Part shown: positions 1-8,744 of the stretch, piece by piece
Numbering within the stretch: position 1 is the first letter of the stretch
Layout: the number at the start of each line of letters is the position of its first letter
Assembly: GCF_030454045.1 (NCBI RefSeq)
Contig: NZ_JAKDJE010000060.1
Span: 1 to 17,832, forward strand
From: Psychrobacter sp.
GTDB lineage: Bacteria > Pseudomonadota > Gammaproteobacteria > Pseudomonadales > Moraxellaceae
Direction: 5' to 3'
DNA: 17,832 bases
Notes under the pieces: model-generated
Database searches by the model: none
The model's input: only the letters and a program-made list of their open reading frames with translations
Told to the model about the DNA's origin: nothing
Program-made: the position numbers and the translations under genes

Positions 1-240
1 AGATTAGTGAGGTGCTCTTCTTTTTTCAATCACTTTCGAAGTTGAGAGTGGGGTAAAAACTATGATGCAGAAAAACCATGAGGTAGAAAATAAGACAGCT
101 GCTAGGCATGTGATAGAAGGAAACAATTTGTCTCAAAGGGTTTTGTAGTCATGACGTAATAGCTTAGCACAAGTCGGTGACGGCTTAGCTATCATGATAT
201 GGGTCAGTGTTTACATTTTGCTGTTTTTGCGGGCAATGTT
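1..240. other. Intergenic stretch before recG; possible tail of an upstream gene
   Basis: No complete gene is visible. One plus-strand frame is open from base 3 to a TAA at 54-56 (reads as a short tail ending LSKLRVG), so the first 56 bases could be the 3' end of an upstream gene. In some gammaproteobacteria oxyR precedes recG, but 17 residues are too few to identify anything. The remainder is A/T-rich and non-coding. A heptamer GCTTAGC occurs twice in direct orientation, at 162-168 and 183-189, a 21-bp period; its meaning is unknown and it may be chance. Confidence 0.3.
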
Positions 241-269
241 ATGACAACCCTGGCTAGGTACGGTATATT
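241..269 (+). promoter_or_regulatory. Probable sigma-70 promoter of recG
   Basis: ATGACA (241-246, five of six matches to TTGACA) is followed after exactly 17 bases by TATATT (264-269, five of six matches to TATAAT). Transcription would begin near 276 and give a leader of about 48 bases before recG. Inferred from sequence only. Confidence 0.5.
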
Positions 270-323
270 TGAAGCAGTCGATACCATAGACAAAACGATA
301 AATAACCTTGTTAGGATTTTTTG

Positions 324-2675
324 ATGCCACTATCGGTGAATGCGTCTGTAGCCAATGCAGAAAACCACGTGAGGTCTGATCGGCCACTCTCGGCGCTAGA
401 TATGCCAGTAACCGCGCTGGCAGGTGTTGGGACAAAGGTGGCTGAGCAGTTGGCACAGTTGAATATCAAGCGGATATTTGATTTGTTGTTACACCTGCCG
501 CGTGATTATGAAGATCGCAGTCGCCTAGTGTCAATCGCAGAGGTAGAGCACGGACAGTCCGCTCTCATTACTGGTCGCGTGGTTCATGTCGATACCAAGC
601 GCAGCGGTATGACGGTTGTGATAGATGATGACACAGGCACCATAGCTTTGCGGTTTTTTAAGGTATATCGCGGACTGGCGCAGACCATGAATGTGGGAAC
701 GCGACTGCAGCTGTTTGGTGAGGTCAAAGTCAGTCGTTATGGTAAACAAATCCATCATCCTGAATATCAAGTTATCACAGACAATGCGATCACAACCGAT
801 ACGGGTTTACAGCCCATTTATCCGAGTGTGAAAGGCTTACACCAAAATAAGCTGCGCACTTTGATTAAGCTGGCCCTGCAGACGGTTCGTAGTCAAGGTC
901 TACCAATGACGCTGTTTACGGCGGAAGATTTTGCCGTTGTGGCGGATCTACCCTTAGTGCCTTTTGAGCCAGCCAAGCCAGTCGTGTTAGACGTTCCATT
1001 TCCAGACGATATTTTTTCAACGTTAGCCCGTAGTGTCCCTGATCATGTGATTGGTAATAGTGTGAATAAGCCCGCTACGTCCATTTATGACGTCAATCAT
1101 GATGCCCATAGCGCGGCTGCCCGCATTGCTCATAGCAATGTCTATAACTTGACGATATTTGAAGCGTTAGTATTGCTGCATACACCGCCAACCTACACCA
1201 GCGCAAGTCAGCAATATAAACTGTTAACCCAACTGACGGCGCGTACTCATGCTGCCTGCCAGCGCTTAATTATCGAAGAGCTAACGGCGCATCAGCTCAG
1301 CTTACTGTACCGTCGTCAGCAGCTGCATCAGCACAAAGCACCCAAATGTACGACCCACAGTCCGCTGTCTGATAAGCTATTTGGCGCATTGCCGTTTGAT
1401 CTGACAGGTGCACAAAAACGAGTGATGAAAGACATCACGACCGACATGGCAACCTCTATTCCAATGCTACGACTGGTACAAGGCGATGTGGGTGCTGGCA
1501 AGACGTTGGTTGCAGCAGGAGCGGCGGGCTATGCGCTGGACAGTGGTTGGCAGGTGGCAGTCATGGCACCGACTGAGATTTTGGCAGAGCAGCATCTTGT
1601 GAACTTTAAACACTGGTTTGAGCCGCTGGGTATTGGTGTCGGCTGGCTCGCTGGTAAGCAAACTGCCAAACAGCGCCGCGAAGCATTGGAAGCGGTTGCG
1701 GAAAATACGGTACAAATCGTCGTTGGTACCCATGCCTTGTTTCAAGAGCACGTTGAGTTTGCTAAATTGGGACTTGTCATCATTGATGAGCAGCATCGAT
1801 TTGGCGTTGAGCAGCGCATGGCATTAACCAATAAAGGCGTGGCCAATAGTACGCCGCATCAGCTAATCATGACGGCAACCCCGATTCCGCGAACGCTTGC
1901 CATGAGCCTCTATGGCGATATGGACACCTCCATTATTGATGAGTTGCCACCAGGGCGTACCCCCATTACCACGGTGACCATCGATCGCAATCGCCGCGAT
2001 GAGGTGATCGAACGCATTGCCGTGAATTGCGAGGCAGGTAGGCAAGCGTATTGGGTGTGCTCGTTAGTTGAGGCGTCTAGCGTATTGGATGCACAAGCGG
2101 CTGAAGCCACATATGAGGATTTGAAGGAGCGCTTAGATATTCGCATTGGCTTAGTACATGGCAAAATGAAGTCTGCGGATAAGCAAGCCATCATGCAGGC
2201 GTTTAAGGCGGGTGATTTGGATTTGCTGATTGCCACAACCGTCATCGAGGTGGGGGTCGATGTACCCAATGCCTCACTCATGGTGATTGAAAATGCGGAG
2301 CGTTTGGGTCTGTCACAGTTGCATCAGCTTCGCGGGCGCGTTGGGCGTGGCTCAACCAAGAGCTTTTGTGTGTTGTTATACCAAAAACCGTTATCAGAGA
2401 CGGGAACAGAGCGCCTCAATGTCTTGCGGGATAGTACAGATGGCTTTGTCATTGCTCAAAAAGACTTAGAGCTGCGCGGACCAGGTGAGCTACTGGGCAA
2501 GCGTCAAACAGGCAATGTTGGCTATTATTTGGCTGATTTGATACGTGATGAGCAGTTATTTGCGATTGCGCAGCGCTTGGCCAAGCACTTGATTGCAGAC
2601 CCTACCAGAAAAGCAGATGTCAGCCAATTGATTCATCGCTGGATGCCAGAGGCAAGTCGTTATACCAACGCCTAG
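324..2675 (+). CDS. recG: ATP-dependent DNA helicase RecG
   Basis: RecG is a cytoplasmic superfamily 2 helicase that remodels stalled replication forks and branch-migrates Holliday junctions. The 783-residue product has an N-terminal wedge/OB region (about 20-190), then a helicase core with Walker A GDVGAGKT at 387-394, the DEQH box at 488-491, the TATPIPRT motif near 517-524 and QLRGRVGRG at 668-676. The C-terminus ends RWMPEASRYTNA, nearly the same as in Escherichia coli RecG. The ATG at 324 is preferred over an in-frame TTG at 321 because AGGA at 313-316 lies seven bases upstream of it. It is about 90 residues longer than the 693-residue E. coli protein. The extra length is an N-terminal extension plus a segment around residues 200-275 between the wedge domain and the helicase core, where E. 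coli RecG has much less sequence. The gene appears monocistronic in this window. Confidence 0.97.
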   Translation: MPLSVNASVANAENHVRSDRPLSALDMPVTALAGVGTKVAEQLAQLNIKRIFDLLLHLPRDYEDRSRLVSIAEVEHGQSALITGRVVHVDTKRSGMTVVIDDDTGTIALRFFKVYRGLAQTMNVGTRLQLFGEVKVSRYGKQIHHPEYQVITDNAITTDTGLQPIYPSVKGLHQNKLRTLIKLALQTVRSQGLPMTLFTAEDFAVVADLPLVPFEPAKPVVLDVPFPDDIFSTLARSVPDHVIGNSVNKPATSIYDVNHDAHSAAARIAHSNVYNLTIFEALVLLHTPPTYTSASQQYKLLTQLTARTHAACQRLIIEELTAHQLSLLYRRQQLHQHKAPKCTTHSPLSDKLFGALPFDLTGAQKRVMKDITTDMATSIPMLRLVQGDVGAGKTLVAAGAAGYALDSGWQVAVMAPTEILAEQHLVNFKHWFEPLGIGVGWLAGKQTAKQRREALEAVAENTVQIVVGTHALFQEHVEFAKLGLVIIDEQHRFGVEQRMALTNKGVANSTPHQLIMTATPIPRTLAMSLYGDMDTSIIDELPPGRTPITTVTIDRNRRDEVIERIAVNCEAGRQAYWVCSLVEASSVLDAQAAEATYEDLKERLDIRIGLVHGKMKSADKQAIMQAFKAGDLDLLIATTVIEVGVDVPNASLMVIENAERLGLSQLHQLRGRVGRGSTKSFCVLLYQKPLSETGTERLNVLRDSTDGFVIAQKDLELRGPGELLGKRQTGNVGYYLADLIRDEQLFAIAQRLAKHLIADPTRKADVSQLIHRWMPEASRYTNA

Positions 2676-2775
2676 TTTATACATCAGTGAGGTAATCAGT
2701 TATGTGGTTAGTGCTGTCTTTCGTCATGACACTGAATGACATAAGATCATCCTGATACTGAGAGTAAAAAAGAGC

Positions 2776-2806
2776 AAAAAAAGAGGACAGCCATTGCCAT
2801 CCTCTT
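2776..2806 (-). terminator. Rho-independent terminator of the lysine-rich microprotein gene
   Basis: Arms AAGAGGA (2781-2787) and TCCTCTT (2800-2806) enclose a 12-base loop. Read on the minus strand, the stem is followed by a run of T (plus-strand A run 2776-2782), as in an intrinsic terminator for the gene at 2841-2969. On the plus strand the stem is followed by a moderately T-rich stretch, so it could also end recG transcripts. Confidence 0.75.
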
Positions 2807-2840
2807 CTATTTATTACAGCCAATTGCTACACCGTTTAAG

Positions 2841-2969
2841 CTATTTCATTTTTTTTGCTTTTTTCAATGCTTTCTTAAGCGCTTTGAGGTCTTTATTTTT
2901 TTGCTTAATCTTTGCTTTGGTGTCTTTAATTTCTTGTTTGAGCTTTTTCACCTCTGATTTATTAGCCAT
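2841..2969 (-). CDS. Lysine-rich 42-residue microprotein, probable helical coiled coil
   Basis: This short minus-strand reading frame starts at ATG 2969-2967 and ends at TAG 2843-2841, coding for 42 residues. It begins MANKSEVKKLKQEIKDT and ends LKKALKKAKKMK. About 40% of residues are lysine. Leucine, isoleucine and alanine recur at heptad-like spacing with no proline or glycine, so a single amphipathic, strongly basic helix or coiled coil is expected. AAAGGAAA lies about six bases upstream of the start, and a clean terminator follows 35 bases after the stop; these two signals argue for a real gene. I do not recognise a family with a known function. Binding to nucleic acid or ribosomes is plausible from charge alone, but this is inference. 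A 112-residue frame on the opposite strand is its shadow. Confidence 0.72.
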   Translation of the reverse strand: MANKSEVKKLKQEIKDTKAKIKQKNKDLKALKKALKKAKKMK

Positions 2970-3327
2970 GATGGTTTCCTTTATTAATAGATTTAGAACC
3001 ATAATGACAAATCCCCTCATAAATACAAGCCGAAACTGTAGGGCGTCTGTATCGCTGGGTTTTATGACTGATGATTTTGAGAGGCGTTATCTTATGTCAT
3101 GCCATTCATCATCTCAGTATGTTTGGTCATGAGTATTGACGATCTAAATGTGAAATAGCATGCTGTGAAGCGTTTAAGCCTAGAATTGATAGCGTCATAT
3201 ACCTACATCATCTGCTTTTATTTAACACTTGCACAATCCTTTTTAGTGATAATATCTTGATGAAGTTCAATATCTTAATAGTATCTTATGCTGGGTCGGC
3301 GGCTGACTATGCGGATACTTAACAGGA
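2970..3327. other. Intergenic stretch between divergent small gene and efflux operon
   Basis: Nothing coding was found on either strand. For the minus-strand microprotein gene no promoter could be chosen with confidence. A plus-strand open frame that runs through 2794-3132 is the antisense of the microprotein gene plus random sequence, with no ribosome-binding site. No regulator gene for the efflux operon is present here. Confidence 0.5.
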
Positions 3328-3355
3328 TTGACCCCATTGAGCGTTAGTCTACAAT
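3328..3355 (+). promoter_or_regulatory. Probable sigma-70 promoter of the efflux operon
   Basis: TTGACC (3328-3333) and TACAAT (3350-3355) each match the consensus at five of six positions and are 16 bases apart. Transcription would start near 3362, leaving a leader of about 93 bases before the adaptor gene. No clear operator palindrome is seen around it. Confidence 0.5.
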
Positions 3356-3454
3356 ATTAAAAGCGACTATCAACAAGATCTGCCTGCCCCACTTTGTTTC
3401 CTTTATACCTTTTACGGCGCTAGCGAGTACTGTGCTTATTTATAGAGACCGACT

Positions 3455-4798
3455 ATGAGTGACTTTAAAGACCCTGCTGATAATAAGCAAGAACCGACTA
3501 GCGGACAGCAAACCAATATTAAGACACCTCAACACGCTGAGCTACCACCATATCGTCAATCTGATGCCTTATCTAAAAACTCTCCTGCAAAAATGCCACT
3601 ATGGTTGTTGCCAGCATTGGTTGCGGTGCTGGTGATTGGATTTGTGCTAGGTAAGTATTGGGGCGGTAGTGCAGACGAGTTGCGAGAGGAGACAGTAGCC
3701 TCTAGTGGTGTGGCAGGTGGCAATGAAGCTGATAGCACTGCGAGTACGGAGCAGTCTGTTTTGTCAGTAGAAACCGTCAGCCCAAGCCAAGATGATATCG
3801 GTCGCACACTTAGCGCTGATGGCACCATCAACGCCAAAGATATCGCTAATGTCAGTGCAAAAGTCAGTGGTGTGGCCATCGAGCGTGTATTGGTCGAAGA
3901 GGGCGACCGCGTGAGAGCGGGGCAAGTGCTCGCAATGTTTGATACTGATGCGATGGAGCAGCAAGTGCTGCAAGCTGAGGCAGATGTGGCAGAGGCAGAA
4001 GCCACACTTGCCAACGCCAGCGCCGATGCGGCCCGCGTATTGCCACTCATCGATATTGACGCCATTAGTAAACAAGAAGCCGATCGCTACCGTACTTCTG
4101 AGGTACGTGCCCGCGCAGCGTTGCAAGCATCCAAAGCCCGTTTAAGCAATCAGCGTTTGACCCTTGATAATGCCACAGTGGTTGCCCCTGTTAGCGGTAT
4201 TATTAGTGAAAAAATGATCGAGGTTGGGCAGGTTGCAGGTGGTGATCCATTATTTACGATTATCAAAGACGGTATATTGGAATGGCGAGCAGAGTTAGAT
4301 CCGAAGCTGATTGGCGATATCAATATTGGTACACCTGTACGAGTCGCTCTATCCGGTGATGATAGTGTGATGGGACAGGTGAACCGTATCGCTCCGACGG
4401 CAGATAATAATCGCCAAATCACGATTTATGCGAGCCTCGCGACTAATTCAAAAATTCGCGCTGGCATGTATCAGACAGGCGAGTTCCTACTCGGTAGTGC
4501 CAGCACTCAGACGATTCCTAATAGCGCTATCGTCAGTAACGATGGTTATGACTATGTGATGCTAGTGACTAATCTGACCACGACAGATGGTAAATCAATG
4601 GGACGTATCAAACAACAACGAGTGACCTTAGGCGAGCGACTTGGTGAAAACGTCGCCGTGCTAGAGCCATTGCCAAGTGACAGCCATATTGTGCAGCAAG
4701 GCGGTAGTTTCTTAAACGATGGCGATTTGGTGCGTATCGTTAATGGTGTGGGCCAAGCCAGTACCGCCGTCAATACAGCAGCGCAGGCACAATCATGA
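3455..4798 (+). CDS. RND efflux periplasmic adaptor subunit (membrane fusion protein)
   Basis: This 447-residue protein is the adaptor that links an inner-membrane RND pump to an outer-membrane channel. It has an unusually long polar N-terminal tail (residues 1-47, rich in Q, P, T and S). One membrane segment follows (about 48-66, LWLLPALVAVLVIGFVLG) instead of a lipoprotein signal. The biotinyl/lipoyl-like half-motifs come next, around 130-165 (GEV-type strand with VEEGDRVRAGQVLAMFDTDA) and 240-265 (VVAPVSGIISEKMIEVGQVAGGDPLF), separated by an alanine-rich coiled-coil hairpin (about 165-235). The beta-barrel and membrane-proximal domains lie beyond 270. The start has only a weak GAG ribosome-binding site. 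Its stop overlaps the pump start by four bases (ATGA), so translation is probably coupled. Substrate is unknown. Confidence 0.92.
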   Translation: MSDFKDPADNKQEPTSGQQTNIKTPQHAELPPYRQSDALSKNSPAKMPLWLLPALVAVLVIGFVLGKYWGGSADELREETVASSGVAGGNEADSTASTEQSVLSVETVSPSQDDIGRTLSADGTINAKDIANVSAKVSGVAIERVLVEEGDRVRAGQVLAMFDTDAMEQQVLQAEADVAEAEATLANASADAARVLPLIDIDAISKQEADRYRTSEVRARAALQASKARLSNQRLTLDNATVVAPVSGIISEKMIEVGQVAGGDPLFTIIKDGILEWRAELDPKLIGDINIGTPVRVALSGDDSVMGQVNRIAPTADNNRQITIYASLATNSKIRAGMYQTGEFLLGSASTQTIPNSAIVSNDGYDYVMLVTNLTTTDGKSMGRIKQQRVTLGERLGENVAVLEPLPSDSHIVQQGGSFLNDGDLVRIVNGVGQASTAVNTAAQAQS

Positions 4799-7700
4799 GC
4801 CTAAACGTCTCCGCTTACTCGATCAAAAATCCGCTCGTGGCGATATTGCTATTTGTACTCCTCACATTAGGGGGTATTTATGGCTTTATGAAAATGAAGG
4901 TGCAGCAGTTTCCGGATATCGACCTGCCCGCTGTAGTGGTGACAGTCACGTTGCCGGGTGCCGCGCCCTCGCAGCTCGAAAACGATATTGCCAAGAAAAT
5001 TGAAAACAAACTGACCAGTATCGAAGGTGTGAGTCATATCCGCACCACGTTGCAGACTGGTGCTGCGACAATGGCGACCGAGTTTGTATTAGAAAAAGAC
5101 ATTCAAGAAGCCGTCGACGATGTACGCTCGGCGGTGGGTGAAGTACGTGGCGATCTACCCGCTGCTGCTAATGATCCTATTATTACCAAGGTATCTACCG
5201 CAGGGTTCCCAGTAGTCACGTACTCTGTGGCTTCTGACAATATGAGCGTAGAGGATCTGTCGTGGTTTGTGGATGATACGGTCACCAAGCAGCTCTCTGA
5301 CATACCGGGTGTTAGTACCGTCAGCCGTGTTGGCGGACTTCAGCGTGAGATTACCGTTGCCGCTGATCCGATTGCGCTAAGTGGTTTGAAATTACCCATC
5401 TCTCAGCTGTCGCAGCAAATTGCGGGTATCCAGCAAGACAGCTCTGGCGGTGAGGCAGAAGTCGGAAATACGACGCAGACGATCCGTGTGCTTGGCGCGG
5501 TGGAGCGGGCCCGTGAGCTGAATAATTTGCAGGTGGCGGTGCCTACTGGCGGGACGCAAGCGCTCGGACGGATGGCAAAGATCACCGATGGCGCCGCCGA
5601 CCCAAGCTCTATTGCTAAGCTTGACGGTAAAACAGTAGTGGCATTTAACATCACTCGCTCGCGCGGTGCCAGTGAAGTCGATGTCATGGCGCTGGTTGAT
5701 GATGAGCTTGCCAAGCTGACCGATGATACTGGCAATATTAGTATCGAAAAAGTCTATGATCGAGCGACACCCATTGCTGAGGATTATGAAGCCTCTCTAC
5801 GGATGTTGATCGAAGGTGGCATTTTAGCGGTCGTCGTCGTATTTTTATTCCTGCGTAATATTCGAGCGACGATCGTTGCCGCTGTCGCTTTACCTTTATC
5901 GGTGATTCCTACCTTTTTGGGCATGTATCTCTTTGGCTTTAGCCTCAATATTATCTCCTTACTGGCTTTATCACTCGTCATTGGCGTACTGGTCGATGAT
6001 GCGATCGTTGAGGTCGAAAACATCATACGACATTTGCGTATGGGCAAAACCCCTTATGAAGCGGCGATGGAGGCGGCTGATGAGATTGGTCTGGCGGTGG
6101 TTGCCACGACCTTTACTTTGATTGCGGTGTTTTTGCCGACAGCCTTTATGGGCGGTATCGTTGGACAGTTTTTCCGACAGTTTGGTTGGACGGCAGCATT
6201 ATCCATTTTTGCCTCACTCATGGTGGCGCGTTTGATCACACCGATGATGGCGGCATACGTGCTTCGACCTGAAAAAAACCACGTCGAAAAACAAAGCGCG
6301 ATGATGGGATACTATCTTAAAATTGTTTCGTGGACATTGCGTCACCGCTGGCTGACCATGGGGGCAACGCTGGTATTGTTTGTGGCCTCATTAGGGCTGG
6401 TCAAGCTGCTGCCAACCGCTTTTATCCCTGATAACGATATCGATCAGACACGCGTGGCGATCGAGCTGACGCCTGATGTGGCATTAGAAGATACAGAGCG
6501 GGTGGCTGCGCTCGCCCGTGAGCGGATCCTAGCCATGCCTGAGGTGACGAATATCTTTACCTCGGTGGGAGAGGCACAAGCGTCGATGGGTGCGTCGGAC
6601 GGTGGTGGCGGTAAAGCTGAAAACATTGCGGGTTTGGATATCGTACTTGCCCCACGTGCAGAACGAGGCACCAAGCAAGAGATCGAACGCAAAATTAGCC
6701 AGTTAATGACCGAAGTGCCGGGGGCGCGATTTACGGTTGGGCTATCGAGTGGCGGGGAGAGTGGTTATAACTTTTCATTAACCAGTACCAACCCCCAATT
6801 GCTCGAGCAGACTGCACAAAAAATCATGACTGAGATACGAGGTTTGCCAAGTGCAGGCGCGGTGACCAGCGATCGCAGTTTGCCGCGTCAAGAGCTCACG
6901 GTGACGCCAGATAGACTAGCGATGGCTGACAAAGGGGTAACGACGCAAGACATTGCGACCACGTTGCGTGTGGCGACTGTTGGCGATTATGAGCAGCGCT
7001 TGTCTAAGCTCAATCTTGATACGCGTCAGATTCCTATCGTGGTGCGTCTACCCGATGTCGCCAAGCAAAACGTCAGTCAGTTAGAAGGCTTATATGTGCC
7101 AAGTACCCTACCTGCTGGGCAAGGGGTACGGGTGGGCGAAGTGGCGGCGCTAGACTTTGGGACAGGGCCTGCTCAGATTAGCAGGCTGGATCGGGAGCGT
7201 GCGATTAGTATCACTGTGCAACCAGCGGATGGTGAGCTCGGCGATCTAGTACAAGCGGTCAAATCCGTGCCAACGATGCAGCAATTACCGCCTTCGATTA
7301 CCATCATTGATCAAGGTCAAGCCGAAAATATGGCGGAGCTGTTTAGTGGGTTTATCATTGCGATGTCGGTGGGTGTGGTCTGTATCTTAGGCGTTCTTAT
7401 TTTATTATTTGGCCGTTTATTACAGCCATTTACCATTTTGATGGCACTGCCGTTATCGATAGGCGGCGCGTTTGTGGGTTTGGTCATTACCAATAGTAGT
7501 CTGTCGATGCCGTCGATGATTGGTTTTATTATGCTTATGGGTATCGCAACCAAAAACTCAATCCTACTCGTCGATTACGCGCTGATTGCTCAGCGCCGCG
7601 GGCTGGCGCGTTTTGAGGCCATTATGGATGCCTGTCGCAAGCGTGCGCGGCCTATCATCATGACCACCATTGCGATGGGTGCAGGCATGTTGCCACTGGT

Positions 7701-7890
7701 CTTTGGTTGGGGTGATGCTGATCCTACGTTTAGGCGACCAATGGCAGCAGCAGTATTGGGCGGTCTGGTCACCTCAACGCTACTCAGTCTGGTAGTTATT
7801 CCAGTTGTCTATACGTTGATGGACGATGTGTCAGGATGGTTTACCAAATGGCTGGTGCCACATGGGAAGAAGAGAAGCCCACATATTTAA
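4795..7890 (+). CDS. RND multidrug-type efflux transporter, inner-membrane pump
   Basis: This is a 1031-residue proton-driven RND pump of the AcrB/hydrophobe-amphiphile type. It has the usual two-fold layout: TM1 near 11-31, a large periplasmic loop, TM2-6 at about 335-500, TM7 near 520, a second periplasmic loop, and TM8-12 at about 850-1015. The proton-relay residues are present: the TM4 pair D401-D402 in VLVDDAIVEVENI, and TM10 K920 in GIATKNSILLVDYA. Its start overlaps the adaptor stop, and a strong terminator follows 36 bases after its own stop, so the operon holds only these two genes. No outer-membrane factor or regulator is encoded nearby, so the pump must borrow a TolC-like channel from elsewhere. 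The substrate cannot be told from sequence. Heavy-metal RND pumps are less likely, because the sequence follows the multidrug type. Confidence 0.95.
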   Translation: MSLNVSAYSIKNPLVAILLFVLLTLGGIYGFMKMKVQQFPDIDLPAVVVTVTLPGAAPSQLENDIAKKIENKLTSIEGVSHIRTTLQTGAATMATEFVLEKDIQEAVDDVRSAVGEVRGDLPAAANDPIITKVSTAGFPVVTYSVASDNMSVEDLSWFVDDTVTKQLSDIPGVSTVSRVGGLQREITVAADPIALSGLKLPISQLSQQIAGIQQDSSGGEAEVGNTTQTIRVLGAVERARELNNLQVAVPTGGTQALGRMAKITDGAADPSSIAKLDGKTVVAFNITRSRGASEVDVMALVDDELAKLTDDTGNISIEKVYDRATPIAEDYEASLRMLIEGGILAVVVVFLFLRNIRATIVAAVALPLSVIPTFLGMYLFGFSLNIISLLALSLVIGVLVDDAIVEVENIIRHLRMGKTPYEAAMEAADEIGLAVVATTFTLIAVFLPTAFMGGIVGQFFRQFGWTAALSIFASLMVARLITPMMAAYVLRPEKNHVEKQSAMMGYYLKIVSWTLRHRWLTMGATLVLFVASLGLVKLLPTAFIPDNDIDQTRVAIELTPDVALEDTERVAALARERILAMPEVTNIFTSVGEAQASMGASDGGGGKAENIAGLDIVLAPRAERGTKQEIERKISQLMTEVPGARFTVGLSSGGESGYNFSLTSTNPQLLEQTAQKIMTEIRGLPSAGAVTSDRSLPRQELTVTPDRLAMADKGVTTQDIATTLRVATVGDYEQRLSKLNLDTRQIPIVVRLPDVAKQNVSQLEGLYVPSTLPAGQGVRVGEVAALDFGTGPAQISRLDRERAISITVQPADGELGDLVQAVKSVPTMQQLPPSITIIDQGQAENMAELFSGFIIAMSVGVVCILGVLILLFGRLLQPFTILMALPLSIGGAFVGLVITNSSLSMPSMIGFIMLMGIATKNSILLVDYALIAQRRGLARFEAIMDACRKRARPIIMTTIAMGAGMLPLVFGWGDADPTFRRPMAAAVLGGLVTSTLLSLVVIPVVYTLMDDVSGWFTKWLVPHGKKRSPHI

Positions 7891-7926
7891 CATACTGCAA
7901 TACACAGTCATCATGATGATCATGCA

Positions 7927-7959
7927 CCCCATACGTGACTACCACGTATGGGGTTTTTT
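7927..7959 (+). terminator. Rho-independent terminator of the efflux operon
   Basis: A perfect 11-bp stem, CCCCATACGTG (7927-7937) with CACGTATGGGG (7943-7953), encloses a five-base loop and is followed by six T (7954-7959). It is one of the two strongest terminators in the window. Confidence 0.93.
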
Positions 7960-8017
7960 GATACATCTCACAACCAAACTGTCATAGAACCCATATGCCT
8001 TTTTACCTATCGTTTAA

Positions 8018-8044
8018 TTGTCTGATATACCAATACGTTATAGT
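8018..8044 (+). promoter_or_regulatory. Possible promoter of the lipoprotein gene
   Basis: TATAGT (8039-8044, five of six) is a good -10 element, but the best -35 upstream, TTGTCT at 8018-8023, is weak and only 15 bases away. The -10 lies inside a small palindrome CGTTA-TAG-TAACG (8036-8048). Confidence 0.28.
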
Positions 8045-8092
8045 AACGCCATTATCAAACCCTATTCTATGATTTGTCTTCAGGAGGCATCT

Positions 8093-8587
8093 ATGAAACT
8101 AACCACCATCACTTTAAGTATGGTTGCCGCCTTGTCATTGACCAGCTGTGCCACGCAACAAGCGACCAGTACCGACTGGACCCCATATCTCAAATCCATG
8201 CAAAAAGGCTGTGATTATCCTAACCCGACCACCAGCAGCTTACCCATACCTTATCAGCAATCGATTATCGATACCGAAACGCGCTATCGTGGCGAAAATA
8301 CCGATAAAGAAACCCTCACGACGTATGTGCTCAGTAATGCCACTGCCTTTGGGCGGCCGCTGAATAAGATTGAATACTTAAGTGGGTATGAGTGGTCACA
8401 TCTAAAATTATACTTTGCCAATGATCCGCAAGCATTACGTAAGGAGTTTGCGCTGCCCGTGGATAAATATGATGTCAATACAGTGACCAAAAACGACAGT
8501 AGCGGCTATCAAGTAACGGGCGAGGGCTTTACGCATTTAACGTTTGATAAAAAGGATAACAGCATTGCTTGTGGGTTTGGGGTGTAG
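8093..8587 (+). CDS. Small secreted lipoprotein of unknown function
   Basis: The 164-residue product starts with a short lipoprotein signal peptide (MKLTTITLSMVAALSLTSC) with lipobox LTSC and lipidated Cys19. Residue +2 is Ala, which predicts sorting to the outer membrane. The ATG at 8093 is chosen over a longer open frame reaching back to 8018 because AGGAGG (8082-8087) sits just upstream and the signal peptide begins exactly there. The mature part is soluble, with repeated aromatic residues, and holds two further cysteines (C40, C160) that could form a disulfide. I do not recognise the family. The gene stands alone between two terminators, so its neighbours say nothing about its role. It is probably a lineage-specific envelope protein. 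Confidence 0.85.
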   Translation: MKLTTITLSMVAALSLTSCATQQATSTDWTPYLKSMQKGCDYPNPTTSSLPIPYQQSIIDTETRYRGENTDKETLTTYVLSNATAFGRPLNKIEYLSGYEWSHLKLYFANDPQALRKEFALPVDKYDVNTVTKNDSSGYQVTGEGFTHLTFDKKDNSIACGFGV

Positions 8588-8637
8588 CGTAAAGTAAGAT
8601 TTTTGGTGATGTATATTTTTCAGAAGTAAAAACCAAT

Positions 8638-8677
8638 AAACCTTAAGATAACAGCGCTGCTGTCTTAAGGTTTTTTT
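8638..8677 (+). terminator. Rho-independent terminator after the lipoprotein gene
   Basis: AAACCTTAAGA pairs with TCTTAAGGTTT around an inner CAGC/GCTG extension with a three-base bulge, and the stem is followed by seven T (8671-8677). It begins 50 bases after the lipoprotein stop and insulates the methionine block downstream. Confidence 0.88.
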
Positions 8678-8744
8678 CTATCTATAAAATATCTCTAATA
8701 GAAAATGACGTAGTTATGATTAAAAAAAGTCACAACTACTAATA

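Noticed and set aside
2794..3132. Plus-strand 112-residue open frame
   Set aside because: It is antisense to the lysine-rich microprotein gene (hence its Phe/Leu-rich start) and has no ribosome-binding site; the minus-strand gene has both a ribosome-binding site and a terminator.
3556..4065. Minus-strand 169-residue open frame inside the adaptor gene
   Set aside because: Ser/Ala/Thr-rich low-complexity shadow of the adaptor coding sequence; no family features.
8018..8092. Longer lipoprotein reading frame starting at 8018
   Set aside because: It would bury the signal peptide; AGGAGG and the lipobox fix the start at 8093.
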